From contig NZ_CP056122.1 in assembly GCF_018219455.1 (NCBI RefSeq), positions 3,534,001 to 3,598,000 on the forward strand: a DNA stretch of 64,000 nt, written 5' to 3'. Made by a program: the position numbers and the translations under genes. The notes beneath the pieces were generated by a model, which had not been told where the DNA came from, made no database searches, and was given only the letters and a program-made list of their open reading frames with translations. How positions within the stretch are numbered: position 1 is the stretch's first letter; each line of letters opens with the position of its first letter. The DNA is from Moritella sp. 5. Its GTDB lineage: Bacteria > Pseudomonadota > Gammaproteobacteria > Enterobacterales > Moritellaceae. This document shows positions 17,283 to 26,407 of this stretch, piece after piece.

Positions 17283-18065
17283 TTAATCTTTTGTCGATTT
17301 CGCGATAAAATGAAGCGGCGTAAACCCTGTTTTCTGACGAAAAAAACTAATAAAAGCACTATCGCTCGAAAAACCGAGACGATAAGCAATATCAGTAACA
17401 CGTAACTGCTTTGATAATAATTCTATTGCCCCTAGTAACCGCCATTGTTGACGCCAACTTTGATAGGGCATCCCAGTCTCTTTGGTAAAAATACGCGTGA
17501 TCGTCTTAGTACTGGCTCCCACCTCTGTACTTAATTGTGCCAATGTAGGAGCGAGGAAGTCTTCGTTATTAATCTTAAGTAGCCAACCTTTTAATCGATA
17601 ATCATGAGGTAAGGGCAAATTCAAATGTGTATCTTTAGCGGCATTCAATTCTTCAATAAGTAGATTCACAGAATTAATCATTTCATCTTCTGGTTTATCA
17701 AATGGCCACATTGCCATTCTCTCAATCAAGGCTAAAAATAACGGGTTAACATCCAAGATCCTCATTTCACGTGATAATTTAGGTTGTAACGATTCATTAA
17801 AAAACAGTGACCGATAATGGCTTACGTTCGTCATTTGAGCACTATGCTCAATACCCGCAGGGATCCAAGCAGCACGCATAGGGGGAAGAACGCACTTCAT
17901 TCCAGCCATTGTTATCACTATACAACCACGCTGAGAGAACATTAATTGATCTTTTGTATGTGTATGTAGGCCCGAATCATGATCACGCGAAATAGATGCA
18001 ACACCAACGACTAAACCTGAATGTTCGTCGACATTGAAGTCAGATGTTTTCGAAATAAAAGCCAT
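17283..18065 (-). CDS. AraC-family regulator with cupin sensor domain (NimR-like)
   Basis: This 260-residue protein has an N-terminal cupin-type domain (HTHTKDQLMFSQRG, IPAGIEHSA) and a C-terminal AraC DNA-binding domain (LAQLSTEVGASTKTITRIF, VTDIAYRLGFSSDSAFISFF). It is divergent from the MFS exporter at 18239, an arrangement like NimR/NimT of E. coli, so it probably controls that exporter. Its first few codons and the whole intergenic region are duplicated at 19592-19749 in front of the second exporter. The ribosome site is GGTGAGGAA. Confidence 0.9.
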   Translation of the reverse strand: MAFISKTSDFNVDEHSGLVVGVASISRDHDSGLHTHTKDQLMFSQRGCIVITMAGMKCVLPPMRAAWIPAGIEHSAQMTNVSHYRSLFFNESLQPKLSREMRILDVNPLFLALIERMAMWPFDKPEDEMINSVNLLIEELNAAKDTHLNLPLPHDYRLKGWLLKINNEDFLAPTLAQLSTEVGASTKTITRIFTKETGMPYQSWRQQWRLLGAIELLSKQLRVTDIAYRLGFSSDSAFISFFRQKTGFTPLHFIAKSTKD

Positions 18066-19417
18066 TTCCTCACCTTGTCCTTAAATCAATGTTTATTGTT
18101 CCAATGTTAACATTAATACCCTTCTACGTACTATATAATTCTCATTATCATAACGAATGTGATTTCTGAGTCATAAAGTAAATTCTCTAACGTTAGTTTG
18201 CACTAGCACTAAAGAGGCAATAAAAAGTAGGAAAAATAATGAATACCGAAGTAAAAAAGATTTCAATTCCTTTAGCGGTCATATTACTGATGTTTCCGCA
18301 AATTATCGAAACCATGTACAGTCCAGCACTGACATCCATTAAAAATCATTTTGGTGTTTCGGCTGCAGCTGCCGCACAAGCACTATCTATTTTCTTTATT
18401 GCTTTTGCTGTCGGGGTTGTTGTTTGGGGTCGTATGTGTGATGTCATTGGTCGACGTACCTCAACATTAGCAGGCTTAATGGTTTTTATTGTAGCGGCCG
18501 TTTTTACGTTAATGGCGCCAAGTTTCAACATGCTGCTTGTAGGGTTTGCTTGTTGCGCTTTTGGGGCAGCGGTAGGTTCAATTTGTATCCAAACCATTAT
18601 TCGTGATGGCTACCATGGTATGGAACTTTCACACGTTTTCTCAATCGTGGGAACGTCTATTGGCTTGAGTCCTGTAATAGGTATGCTAACAGGTAGCTGG
18701 CTGACCACACACGGTGGATACACTTGGGTCTTTTCCGCTATGGTAATATTTGTCGCTGCGCTCTTAGTATGGTCGTTTATTCAACTGCCAGAAACGAAAC
18801 CAGCGAACAACCACCGTGATAGCTTATTAGCTGTTGGTCTTAAAATGCTTAAAGATGGCCATATTTGGTATATCTCGCTTATGGTCGCGATTTTTAATAT
18901 TTCGCTATTTTCATACTACAGTATTGCGCCATTTATGTTTGAAAAGCTTGGTGTCAGTGTTGAATACTTTGGTTATACAGGTTTTTTACTTGCTGCAGGC
19001 TCTATTGTGGGATCAATGATCAACATGAGATTAATCCGCCGCCACTTAAGCCATGATCGTATCGTTAGTCTTGCGACAGCCTTACTTTTACTCAGTGGTA
19101 TCTGTGTCTATCTTCTACAAGACTCAGTATGGTTCTTTGTCCCAATGATGTTGGTTTATTTGTCTTTTGGACTCGCGTTACCCAACCTACTAAGTGGCGC
19201 ATTAACGGATTACCGTGATCACTTAGGCAGCGCAGGTGCATTACTTGGCCTGTTCTACTACCTTATGATTGGCTTTGGTTTACATGCCGCCAGTGACTTT
19301 GGCAGCCTCGCCATCACTTTACTTATATGTGGGCTACTCGCCTGTATACTTGTTGGATTAAAATTAGCACGCAATTTAATAAACATTGACATAGACCTTA
19401 AGGATATCGATTTATAA
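18053..19417 (+). repeat. Tandem duplication unit 1 (araC start, promoter, MFS gene)
   Basis: The unit begins inside the first codons of the araC gene (AAATAAAAGCC at 18053) and covers the divergent promoter and the whole MFS gene. Unit 2 is 19592-20925. The intergenic parts keep recognisable identity (CTGTCCTTAAATC, TGTTTATTGT, TTAACATTA). Confidence 0.8.
18239..19417 (+). CDS. MFS multidrug exporter, Bcr/CflA type, copy 1
   Basis: This 392-residue protein has 12 predicted membrane helices. The TM2-TM3 loop carries the MFS motif A form (WGRMCDVIGRRTS), and TM5 has motif C-like GLSPVIGMLTGSW; both fit drug:H+ antiporters of the Bcr/CflA branch in the inner membrane. The ribosome site is AGGAAAAATA. 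It diverges from a cupin-AraC regulator that likely controls it. A paralogue, very similar along its whole length, follows at 19750, showing a tandem duplication. The extreme C-terminus (after LKLARN) differs between copies. The substrate is unknown. Confidence 0.9.
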   Translation: MNTEVKKISIPLAVILLMFPQIIETMYSPALTSIKNHFGVSAAAAAQALSIFFIAFAVGVVVWGRMCDVIGRRTSTLAGLMVFIVAAVFTLMAPSFNMLLVGFACCAFGAAVGSICIQTIIRDGYHGMELSHVFSIVGTSIGLSPVIGMLTGSWLTTHGGYTWVFSAMVIFVAALLVWSFIQLPETKPANNHRDSLLAVGLKMLKDGHIWYISLMVAIFNISLFSYYSIAPFMFEKLGVSVEYFGYTGFLLAAGSIVGSMINMRLIRRHLSHDRIVSLATALLLLSGICVYLLQDSVWFFVPMMLVYLSFGLALPNLLSGALTDYRDHLGSAGALLGLFYYLMIGFGLHAASDFGSLAITLLICGLLACILVGLKLARNLINIDIDLKDIDL

Positions 19418-19425
19418 CTCACTAT

Positions 19426-19465
19426 AAAACGAAAAGTGCCGCAAATATTACGGTACTTTTCGTTT
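19426..19465 (+). terminator. Intrinsic terminator after MFS copy 1
   Basis: A long stem, AACGAAAAGTGCCG paired with CGGTACTTTTCGTT (one mismatch), sits about 10 bases after the stop and ends in a TTTTCGTTT run. It separates the two exporter genes, so copy 2 needs its own promoter. Confidence 0.75.
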
Positions 19466-19500
19466 AACTTAACCATAACAACTGAATAGGTATATCCATC

Positions 19501-19538
19501 CTTATTCTTATTCTTATTCTTATTCTTATTCTTATTCT
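19501..19538 (+). repeat. Hexanucleotide microsatellite (CTTATT)6
   Basis: Six consecutive copies of CTTATT lie between the terminator of MFS copy 1 and the promoter region of copy 2. Such repeats change length by slipped-strand pairing. Confidence 0.9.
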
Positions 19539-19591
19539 CAGAGCTATTGTTTGTACTCTGAGCGATGGTATTTCTAGAATGTATGGCTTTA

Positions 19592-20925
19592 AAATAAAAG
19601 CCATTTTCTCACCCTGTCCTTAAATCGATGTTTATTGTCTCAATATTAACATTACCTGTAGCCTACATATTATATGCTTCCATTGTCGTAACTATGTGCT
19701 TTATGACACATAAAAACGCTTTTTATGTAAACAAAAAGTAGGAGTAATAATGAATACAAACGTAAAAAAGATTTCAATTCCTTTAGCAGTTATATTACTG
19801 ATGTTGCCGCAAATTATAGAAACCATGTACAGTCCTGCACTGACATCCATTAAAAATCATTTTGGTGTATCAGCTGCCGCAGCCGCACAAGCATTATCGA
19901 TTTTTTTTATTGCTTTTGCTGCTGGGGTTATTTTTTGGGGTCGTATGTGTGATGTTATTGGCCGGCGTACCTCAACATTAGCAGGCTTAATTGTATTCAT
20001 TGTATCGGCCGTATTTACCTTGATATCGCCAAGCTTCAATATGCTACTACTGGGGTTTGCTTGTTGCGCTTTTGGAGCAGCTGTATGTTCAATTTGTATC
20101 CAAACCATTATTCGTGATGGCTACCAAGGTATGGAGCTTTCACATGTTTTCTCTATCGTTGGGACTTCAGTTGGTTTGAGCCCTGTTATTGGCATGTTAA
20201 CAGGCAGCTGGCTAACAATACATGGTGGTTATACTTGGATTTTTGCTGCCATGGTCGTATTTGTCGCACCGCTCTTAATATGGTCATTTATTCAACTGCC
20301 TGAAACTAAGCCAGCGAACAACCATCGCGATAGCTTATTAGCTGTCGCTCTGAAAATGTTAAAAGATGGCCATATTTGGTATATCTCACTTATGGTCGCT
20401 GCTTTTAATATTGCATTGTTTTCATATTACAGTATTGCGCCATTTATGTTTGAAAAGCTTGGAGTCAGTGTTGAGTATTTTGGTTATACTGGTTTGTTAC
20501 TTGCTGCAGGTTCCATTGTAGGGTCAATTATCAACATGAAATTAATCCGCAACCACTTAAGCCATGATCGTATAGTTAGTCTTGCGACAGCCTTACTTTT
20601 ACTCAGTGCTATATGTGTGTACCTTCTGCAGGATTCAGTATGGTTTTTCATTCCAATGGTAATGGTTTATTTGTCTTTTGGGCTAGCAATACCCAACCTA
20701 CTAAGTGGTGCATTAACGAATTACCATGATCACTTGGGCAGTGCAGGGGCGCTACTTGGCCTATTCTACTACCTTATGATTGGCTTTGGTTTACATGCTG
20801 CCAGTGACTTTGGTAGCCTCGCCATCACTTTACTTATATGTGGGCTAGTCGCCTGCATGCTTGTAGGGCTAAAATTGACACGCAGTGGAATAAGCACTGA
20901 CCTTGGTCAAGGGTCAAGCTCTTAA
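19592..20925 (+). repeat. Tandem duplication unit 2 (araC 5' fragment, promoter, MFS gene)
   Basis: Second copy of the 18053-19417 unit. On the minus strand it begins with a fragment of the araC start (AAAATAAAAGCCATTTTC, 19591-19608) with no araC gene behind it, then the promoter region and the second exporter. It is a broken-off copy, so the junction of the duplication is visible here. Confidence 0.8.
19750..20925 (+). CDS. MFS multidrug exporter, Bcr/CflA type, copy 2
   Basis: This 391-residue protein is nearly the same as the gene at 18239 (same motifs WGRMCDVIGRRTS and GLSPVIGMLTGSW), with scattered conservative changes such as GAAVGS to GAAVCS and PMMLVYL to PMVMVYL. Both reading frames are intact, so both copies are under selection or the duplication is fairly recent. 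It has its own AGGAGTAATA ribosome site, better than that of copy 1, and a copied promoter region that probably keeps the AraC operator. The last residues (after LKLTRS) are unrelated to copy 1, marking the end of the duplicated unit. Confidence 0.9.
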   Translation: MNTNVKKISIPLAVILLMLPQIIETMYSPALTSIKNHFGVSAAAAAQALSIFFIAFAAGVIFWGRMCDVIGRRTSTLAGLIVFIVSAVFTLISPSFNMLLLGFACCAFGAAVCSICIQTIIRDGYQGMELSHVFSIVGTSVGLSPVIGMLTGSWLTIHGGYTWIFAAMVVFVAPLLIWSFIQLPETKPANNHRDSLLAVALKMLKDGHIWYISLMVAAFNIALFSYYSIAPFMFEKLGVSVEYFGYTGLLLAAGSIVGSIINMKLIRNHLSHDRIVSLATALLLLSAICVYLLQDSVWFFIPMVMVYLSFGLAIPNLLSGALTNYHDHLGSAGALLGLFYYLMIGFGLHAASDFGSLAITLLICGLVACMLVGLKLTRSGISTDLGQGSSS

Positions 20926-21058
20926 CACAACACCGAAAATCCCTGTTCACTTTAGATTACACCTTGTTAGGGTACTTATCCTAGCAAGGTTTTCAATGGG
21001 GACATGGGGTGGTATCTGTCATCAATTACGAGTTAATTCACGAGTCAAAGTACGGGCG

Positions 21059-22654
21059 TCAGCGTTCCCTGAAAACAGCGAAAAGATGTTCTCCCCCCTG
21101 AGTCGTCACTACATTATACAGAAGTGGCGCGATTACTCTAAGCCGATGATAAAGTGCTTCACCCTGCAACATCTGAACGAAGTTATTCACTTTCTGAGTA
21201 TCAGGATCAAGACGTGTTCGTCGTCCTCTACGCACCATCATATTGTCGGTACCCGTTGCTTTATCCAACAAGAACCACCAGTCTTGGCTCTCATCACATG
21301 ATTGAGCCCACGCCATTTGGGGAGTAACCCAGTCAGCCACATCAACCGATATATCCTCACCAAAGGCTGGCTCATAATTAAATGGCATGAATCGGTTTTC
21401 ACCGACTGCATAAGGCTTGTAACTGGCATCGCCGATGCGATTAGAAACAACTGTTTGATGTAAATCATTAATCTCATGCCCAGCAACCTTCACGGTTCCC
21501 TTCTGTGGAGTAACCTCACGCGTTAATACATCAGCAAACGCACCTTTTGGCATGGTCAAGCTAATATCTTCCAGTATCGAATGCCTATCTTTATCAGGCA
21601 CAAGATCGATGTCTCTACTAAGGCTAGTCAACATAGCAGATTCGCCATCAAACAAAGTCTCTTTCACCAAGTTTTTTGGGGCGAAACGTTCGATTACGAG
21701 CTCCCAACGCAGTGCCATATCTTGGGTCTGGTTGTAATAAGCTAGCAGCTCTTTCCAAGGCGACGACAGATCTTTGTAAGCTGCGAGCGCAGCAATCAAG
21801 GCACCGACTGTTACGTCGCCTTTAATCGCTAAATAACCACCAACAGAATAGAAAAAGAAGGGGGTCAATTGATTAATAAAGTTATTCAAAAACTTCATAA
21901 AGAACTTCTTTTGATAAATCTTAAAACGAAGACTGAACAAGTTCCCCAAACGATTAGAAAACAATGACAATCTATGACGTGCCCTGCCGTTCATACGAAT
22001 ATCACTGACACCTGCAGCAGTTTCACCAATATCAGCAGCAAATTTTCTAACCTCTTTTATCCTCTCTTTATTCAACACATTAATCTGGCGCTGTAATTTA
22101 GGAATAATCCATGCTTGCAATGGAATAAGCGCTATGGACGCGACCCCAAACCAGAAACTCTGGGCAAATAGAAACACAAGAATGGTCAGCATCTGCCCTG
22201 CCTGAAAGACAGGTTGCGATAGCATATTCCCCATAAATGACCCCATGGGTTCCGCTTCAGATGTCACCATAGAGACCAACTCACCTTGACTTGTGGTGCG
22301 AAAATATGAGCGAGGAAACTTCAACATCCGGGTGAGAAGTTTAAAGCGAAATCGTCGTAATAAACGTTCCGACAACACACCTTTCATGGTGTTTAAGTGC
22401 ATTTTCAATAACCCGTTGGCTAATACAGATAATAGAAAACCGACACAAAGAAGCATCAAAAACTGGGTCTGACTTAGGTTCATGCCCAGCAATAAAACGT
22501 CTTCCCCTGTTCCACCAATGGCATCGTTAATAATGCGCTTAGGTAACTCCAGTGAAGCGTACAAAATAGGAAAAGTCAGGAGCGTGGTCGCTGTTAGAGC
22601 CAGCTGATTTCTTTTTGAATACTTCCAGATAAATTGAAAAATGCTCTTTTCCAT
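21059..22654 (-). CDS. ABC exporter-like protein with eroded ATPase domain, probably non-functional
   Basis: The start at 22654 (MEKSIFQF, with AGAGGAGAT ribosome site) is preferred over 22696; this gives 531 residues. Residues 1 to about 310 are an ABC-type transmembrane domain with six helices and a typical coupling segment. The ATPase part begins normally (HSILEDISLTMPKGAF) and then jumps to LTREVTPQKGTVKVAGHEIND: the Walker A loop is missing. Neither a signature (LSGGQ-like) nor a Walker B (DEP-like) motif can be found in the remaining 110 residues. Several in-frame deletions and a truncated end explain this. It probably cannot hydrolyse ATP and is best seen as a decaying gene that still has an open frame. 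Confidence 0.7.
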   Translation of the reverse strand: MEKSIFQFIWKYSKRNQLALTATTLLTFPILYASLELPKRIINDAIGGTGEDVLLLGMNLSQTQFLMLLCVGFLLSVLANGLLKMHLNTMKGVLSERLLRRFRFKLLTRMLKFPRSYFRTTSQGELVSMVTSEAEPMGSFMGNMLSQPVFQAGQMLTILVFLFAQSFWFGVASIALIPLQAWIIPKLQRQINVLNKERIKEVRKFAADIGETAAGVSDIRMNGRARHRLSLFSNRLGNLFSLRFKIYQKKFFMKFLNNFINQLTPFFFYSVGGYLAIKGDVTVGALIAALAAYKDLSSPWKELLAYYNQTQDMALRWELVIERFAPKNLVKETLFDGESAMLTSLSRDIDLVPDKDRHSILEDISLTMPKGAFADVLTREVTPQKGTVKVAGHEINDLHQTVVSNRIGDASYKPYAVGENRFMPFNYEPAFGEDISVDVADWVTPQMAWAQSCDESQDWWFLLDKATGTDNMMVRRGRRTRLDPDTQKVNNFVQMLQGEALYHRLRVIAPLLYNVVTTQGGEHLFAVFRER

Positions 22655-22696
22655 TTTTCGATCTCCTCTTGCAGGATTAGTAGATATGCCACACAT

Positions 22697-23283
22697 TTAC
22701 AGGCCATTTAATGTTCTAAATGGATAACATTAATATTTATGAATCAGGCACATTCTAACTTTAGTCCATTTGAAATCGCCGCTTTAAATGATTTGTAAAT
22801 TGTGCGACATGAGAAGCTGCAAGGTAGTCCCCAGTGGTGTAGCCATCACTATGAGCACCAAAACATTGATAATTAACTTATTTTTTACACACTTATCATA
22901 AATATAGGCTATTGCTATATGATGAGCATCACCTGTTGATATAGCATGTTTAAATGTAATTTCGATCGAATGATGGTGAACGCCCCATCTGAATGAGATA
23001 TTTAAGAATAATCAATGGCTTTTATGACTGACTTAAGTAGTTTTAGGTTGTTTGGTGTATTCAATGATTTATATTTTTCAGACATACAAAAATCACTACA
23101 CGCATGTAAACTTAACTATACTTATCATGCAGATAGGGTGGATTTATAAATAATTTTAAAACAAACTAATACAAATTAGATACCTACCATTTGGTGACTT
23201 ACTCAGCACTAGGTAGTTAGTTCCGTTCAAAAATAAGCGGAACCTACATCAAGCTGTTATTTATTAGATTTAGATGGTGAAAC
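22697..23283. other. Intergenic region with a small gene remnant
   Basis: 22761-22877 on the minus strand is open for 38 codons with protein-like content (AHSDGYTTGDYLAASHVAQF) and no start codon. It is upstream of the eroded ABC gene on the same strand and looks like the tail of a deleted gene. The rest (22880-23283) shows nothing I can name. Confidence 0.35.
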
Positions 23284-24486
23284 TTAGATAGTGAAGTCAT
23301 CGCCCCATTTGATCGAATCAGCATACTGACTGGCAAAAAGTTCTTCCGAAATACCAAGTACGTGACAATGATTATTGACTTGTTCCCAATCAGCGTTCTC
23401 ATAGGATTTTACTGCATTAAGCAGGTGCCCAAGCTCTCCTTTACCTTCGTTCAATGCCAATTTAAGTTCCTCACTGAGGGGTAAATTAGTTAAAAGCTGA
23501 GACAGAGGTTTATCCAATAAAGCATCCAGCAAAGAAAACATCCCCATTAAAAAGGCTTGGTTTGGCTCTGCTTTAAATGATCCTTTAGTGACTAGCTGTT
23601 CACAAATTCGCGCCCGTTGGATAGACAGAACATAGAGAGACTGAGGTTTATGCTGATTGGCATGAGCGGCTGTCATTAAAGAAATAAATCGGCGCAGCTT
23701 GTCCTGCCCTAGATAAATCAGAGCATGCTTAAATGAAGTTATGGTTTTGCTAATAGCAGACGATGCATTTACATATTTCAGGAGTTTATAAGATAGGGTA
23801 ACATCGCTGGCTATCAATTTCCCTATCGCATCATAGTCCAGTTCTGGAGTGGCAATTTCAGTGCACAATTGTAATGTGACCAGTTCTGATGGTTCAATAG
23901 TCCGTTGCTGCACCATTTCTGGTTTACTAAAGAAATAGCCTTGGAAGTAATTAAATCCAATTTTTTTTGCTTGCTGAAATTCTTCGTAGGTTTCTACTTT
24001 TTCCGCTAAGAATTTTATCTTATAATTGCGATTATTATGAATAAAAGACTTTGCCTCAGAGAGTGGGTAAAGTTGGATATCAAACTTAATAAAGGCGATG
24101 TAAGGTAAGAACCTGTCCCAGCGAGCATCTGGGATAAAATCATCAAGGGCCATCTTGTAGCCTTTTTTATAAAAAATAACGACCGCTTGTAATAGTTCAT
24201 CTGTCGGCTCGCAATCTTCCAGAATCTCAATAATTAGTTTATCTTTGGGGAGTAAGGTCGGTATTAACCTAATTAAGCTACTGTATGGAAAATTGATAAA
24301 AGCAAGTTTATTCCCTGTCGTATTCCAACATGAATTCATGAACTGATCTGATAGCAGGCGACTGGTTGCTTGCTCTGCATCTATATCGGGAAACGAGTTT
24401 TTTGGACCATCCCGAAATAACAATTCATAACCAATTGTATTTTTATCTGTATCTAAGATCGGTTGTCTAGCTACATACGAATACAT
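23284..24486 (-). CDS. EAL-HDOD signalling protein (YuxH type)
   Basis: This 400-residue protein has an N-terminal EAL-like domain (about residues 1-200) beginning RQPILDTDKNTIGYELLFRDG and a C-terminal HDOD domain (about 200-385, KLIASDVTLSYKLLKYVN, FKHALIYLGQDKLRRF). The EAL motif is replaced by YELLFRDG, and the metal and catalytic residues of active phosphodiesterases (EVLE, DDFG, KID) are only partly kept (EILE, LDDFIPD, IKFDIQ). It may bind cyclic di-GMP without cleaving it; this is known of other YuxH-type proteins only in part. AAAAGGTAATA is the ribosome site. It is a single gene. Confidence 0.9.
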   Translation of the reverse strand: MYSYVARQPILDTDKNTIGYELLFRDGPKNSFPDIDAEQATSRLLSDQFMNSCWNTTGNKLAFINFPYSSLIRLIPTLLPKDKLIIEILEDCEPTDELLQAVVIFYKKGYKMALDDFIPDARWDRFLPYIAFIKFDIQLYPLSEAKSFIHNNRNYKIKFLAEKVETYEEFQQAKKIGFNYFQGYFFSKPEMVQQRTIEPSELVTLQLCTEIATPELDYDAIGKLIASDVTLSYKLLKYVNASSAISKTITSFKHALIYLGQDKLRRFISLMTAAHANQHKPQSLYVLSIQRARICEQLVTKGSFKAEPNQAFLMGMFSLLDALLDKPLSQLLTNLPLSEELKLALNEGKGELGHLLNAVKSYENADWEQVNNHCHVLGISEELFASQYADSIKWGDDFTI

Positions 24487-24825
24487 GCGTTATTACCTTT
24501 TTATACAAAACCCTAGAATATGATGAATATTGTAGGGTTGTTATCAAAAACAAGCTAAATCTTACTTGATATTACTATAAAAATACCTATTTTCAGTATA
24601 CGTATATTGGGGGAACCGTCAATATATGGCCTATCCTAGCAATTCAACGCTACTATATCTGCCGCAGTTTTAATCAAAAACGATTATTTTATACTGTATT
24701 ATTTTTATTTATCAGTTGAGTCACAATTTGTAAAAAATAGTCTTTCTTTTCCTTGCTGTAAACAAAAATGATAATAGAATCAATTGTATGTTTTTTTTGT
24801 TAATAATTAACAGGGATGGATCCCA
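24487..24825. other. Intergenic region between divergent genes
   Basis: This AT-rich region separates the divergent EAL-HDOD gene and the 24826 gene, and presumably holds both promoters. I see no further gene or strong structure. Confidence 0.5.
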
Positions 24826-25197
24826 ATGTCTAAATATAAATTATCGTTTGGTGAAATAATTATACTGAAGCCAAATTTAGCTGAAGTGATAGTCGACAAT
24901 AATGTCGAAATGGATTTAGAAATGGTTGGAGAATACCATGAATTTTTACTCTCCAAACTTGAACACCCTTTTAATCTGTTGATCAATAAAGTCCATCAAT
25001 ACACCTATACCTTTGAAGCTCAACAACATTTAGCCACACTAGCTCAAATAGGTTCAATGGCTGTAGTTGCTTATAGCTCTGTCACAAAAAAATGTACAGA
25101 AAGTCTTGTGGACGTTCCTAGGCCAATGCCCTGGAATATCAAAATCTTCAGTGACCGTAGTTTAGCATTGGACTGGCTTGCTAATACGCAATCATAA
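24826..25197 (+). CDS. Small SpoIIAA/STAS-like protein
   Basis: This 123-residue cytoplasmic protein has no membrane span. Its length and alternating strand/helix pattern (KPNLAEVIVDNNVEMDLEMV, FNLLINKVHQYTYTFEAQQHLA, MAVVAYSSVT, IKIFSDRSLALDWL) resemble the small SpoIIAA/STAS-like family, in which the last segment is a conserved KIFSDxxxAxxWL-type motif. These often act as lipid-binding or regulatory domains; no partner is adjacent. The ribosome site AGGGATGG precedes the ATG. The family call is by pattern only. Confidence 0.65.
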   Translation: MSKYKLSFGEIIILKPNLAEVIVDNNVEMDLEMVGEYHEFLLSKLEHPFNLLINKVHQYTYTFEAQQHLATLAQIGSMAVVAYSSVTKKCTESLVDVPRPMPWNIKIFSDRSLALDWLANTQS

Positions 25198-25373
25198 TCG
25201 AATATAGCATGCAGACAAATTTTCTGTATCACTACATTTAGATGAGATGAAAGAAAACGACTCGTGGAGCTGCTGCTTGGTCGAGAAAAACATGAATCTA
25301 AGCGCAAAGCCTTTTATTCTTCCTATACTAAATACAGTTCTTTTAACCGTGAGATGCTGATATAAGGAAGACA

Positions 25374-26384
25374 ATGGCCTCTTTATTTGATGTTGCTCGC
25401 CGAGTGATCACTCGACTTGAAATTGTGAGTCAAACCCTCAGTCTACGTAAAGTACACGGAGAGGAAGCGAGTTATTCGCCCTCGCCGTTACCTTTGTCGG
25501 ATGTAGATACGCTTGTTGGAAAAACTGTGTTGATCAGCGGCGGGTCGCGAGGAATTGGTTTAGCCATTGCGACCGCGTGTGCTAAGGCTGGCGCGAATGT
25601 CGTGATAGCTGCAAAAACCACGATCCCACACCCTAAATTACCGGGCACCATTTATACCGCAGCGGAGGCGATTAATCAGTCTTGTGCTGGGCGAGCCATG
25701 GCTATTCAGCTTGATGTACGTGATGAAATAGCGGTGCAACGCGCGGTGGATGAAGCTGTTGCTGAGTTCGGTAGTATCGATATTTTAATCAACAATGCCA
25801 GTGCGATCCATCTGGATCAGATTGAACATACGCCCGTGAAAAAGTTTGATTTGATGTTTTGTATTAATGTCAGAGGGACATTTTTACTGACACAGGCCTG
25901 TTTACCGCACTTGCGCCGTAGCCAACATTCCCACGTAGTGACTTTGTCTCCACCGATCAATCTCGACCCGAAATGGTTTAAACAATACGGAGCATACACG
26001 ACATCAAAATATGCGATGTCATTATTGAGTCAGTCATTTTCGGAAGAGTTCGCAGCCGATGATATTGCCGTGAGTTCTTTGTGGCCGAAAACAGCGATCG
26101 CAACATCCGCGGTCGCAAACATGATGGCGGGAAAATTAATTGAAGGGGGCTGCCGCAAACCAAGCATCATGGCGGATGCCTGTCTCGCTTTGATTAGCCA
26201 GTTACCTTCAGACCATAAAAATGGCTTTTATCTTGATGAAGATGTATTACGTGCACAAGGTGTTAAAGACTTCGATGCATACAGTTGCCATCCGGGTAAA
26301 CCGTTACAACGAGATTTGTTTTTGGATGATGACATCCATGGCAAACCAAATGAAAGCACCTTCAGCGTTATGAAGTCTGATTAG
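25374..26384 (+). CDS. SDR-family oxidoreductase, HSDL2-like
   Basis: This 336-residue protein has a Rossmann fold starting after a 40-residue N-terminal extension: nucleotide-binding GGSRGIG near residue 57, NNAS, and the active-site Tyr and Lys in YGAYTTSKYAM. The catalytic Ser appears as TLSPP. The RGTFLLTQACLPHL and LWPKTAIATSA segments match the branch around human HSDL2, likely acting on fatty acyl or steroid-like substrates, but the substrate is not proven. AAGGAAGACA is the ribosome site. No operon partner is evident. Confidence 0.87.
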   Translation: MASLFDVARRVITRLEIVSQTLSLRKVHGEEASYSPSPLPLSDVDTLVGKTVLISGGSRGIGLAIATACAKAGANVVIAAKTTIPHPKLPGTIYTAAEAINQSCAGRAMAIQLDVRDEIAVQRAVDEAVAEFGSIDILINNASAIHLDQIEHTPVKKFDLMFCINVRGTFLLTQACLPHLRRSQHSHVVTLSPPINLDPKWFKQYGAYTTSKYAMSLLSQSFSEEFAADDIAVSSLWPKTAIATSAVANMMAGKLIEGGCRKPSIMADACLALISQLPSDHKNGFYLDEDVLRAQGVKDFDAYSCHPGKPLQRDLFLDDDIHGKPNESTFSVMKSD

Positions 26385-26407
26385 TTAATGATTACGTAAC
26401 TTATCAG

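Noticed and set aside
25248-25373. Short ORFs between the STAS-like gene and the SDR gene
   Set aside because: Two frames look slightly protein-like (ERKRLVELLLGREKHESKRK) but neither has a start codon with a ribosome site, and they overlap each other.
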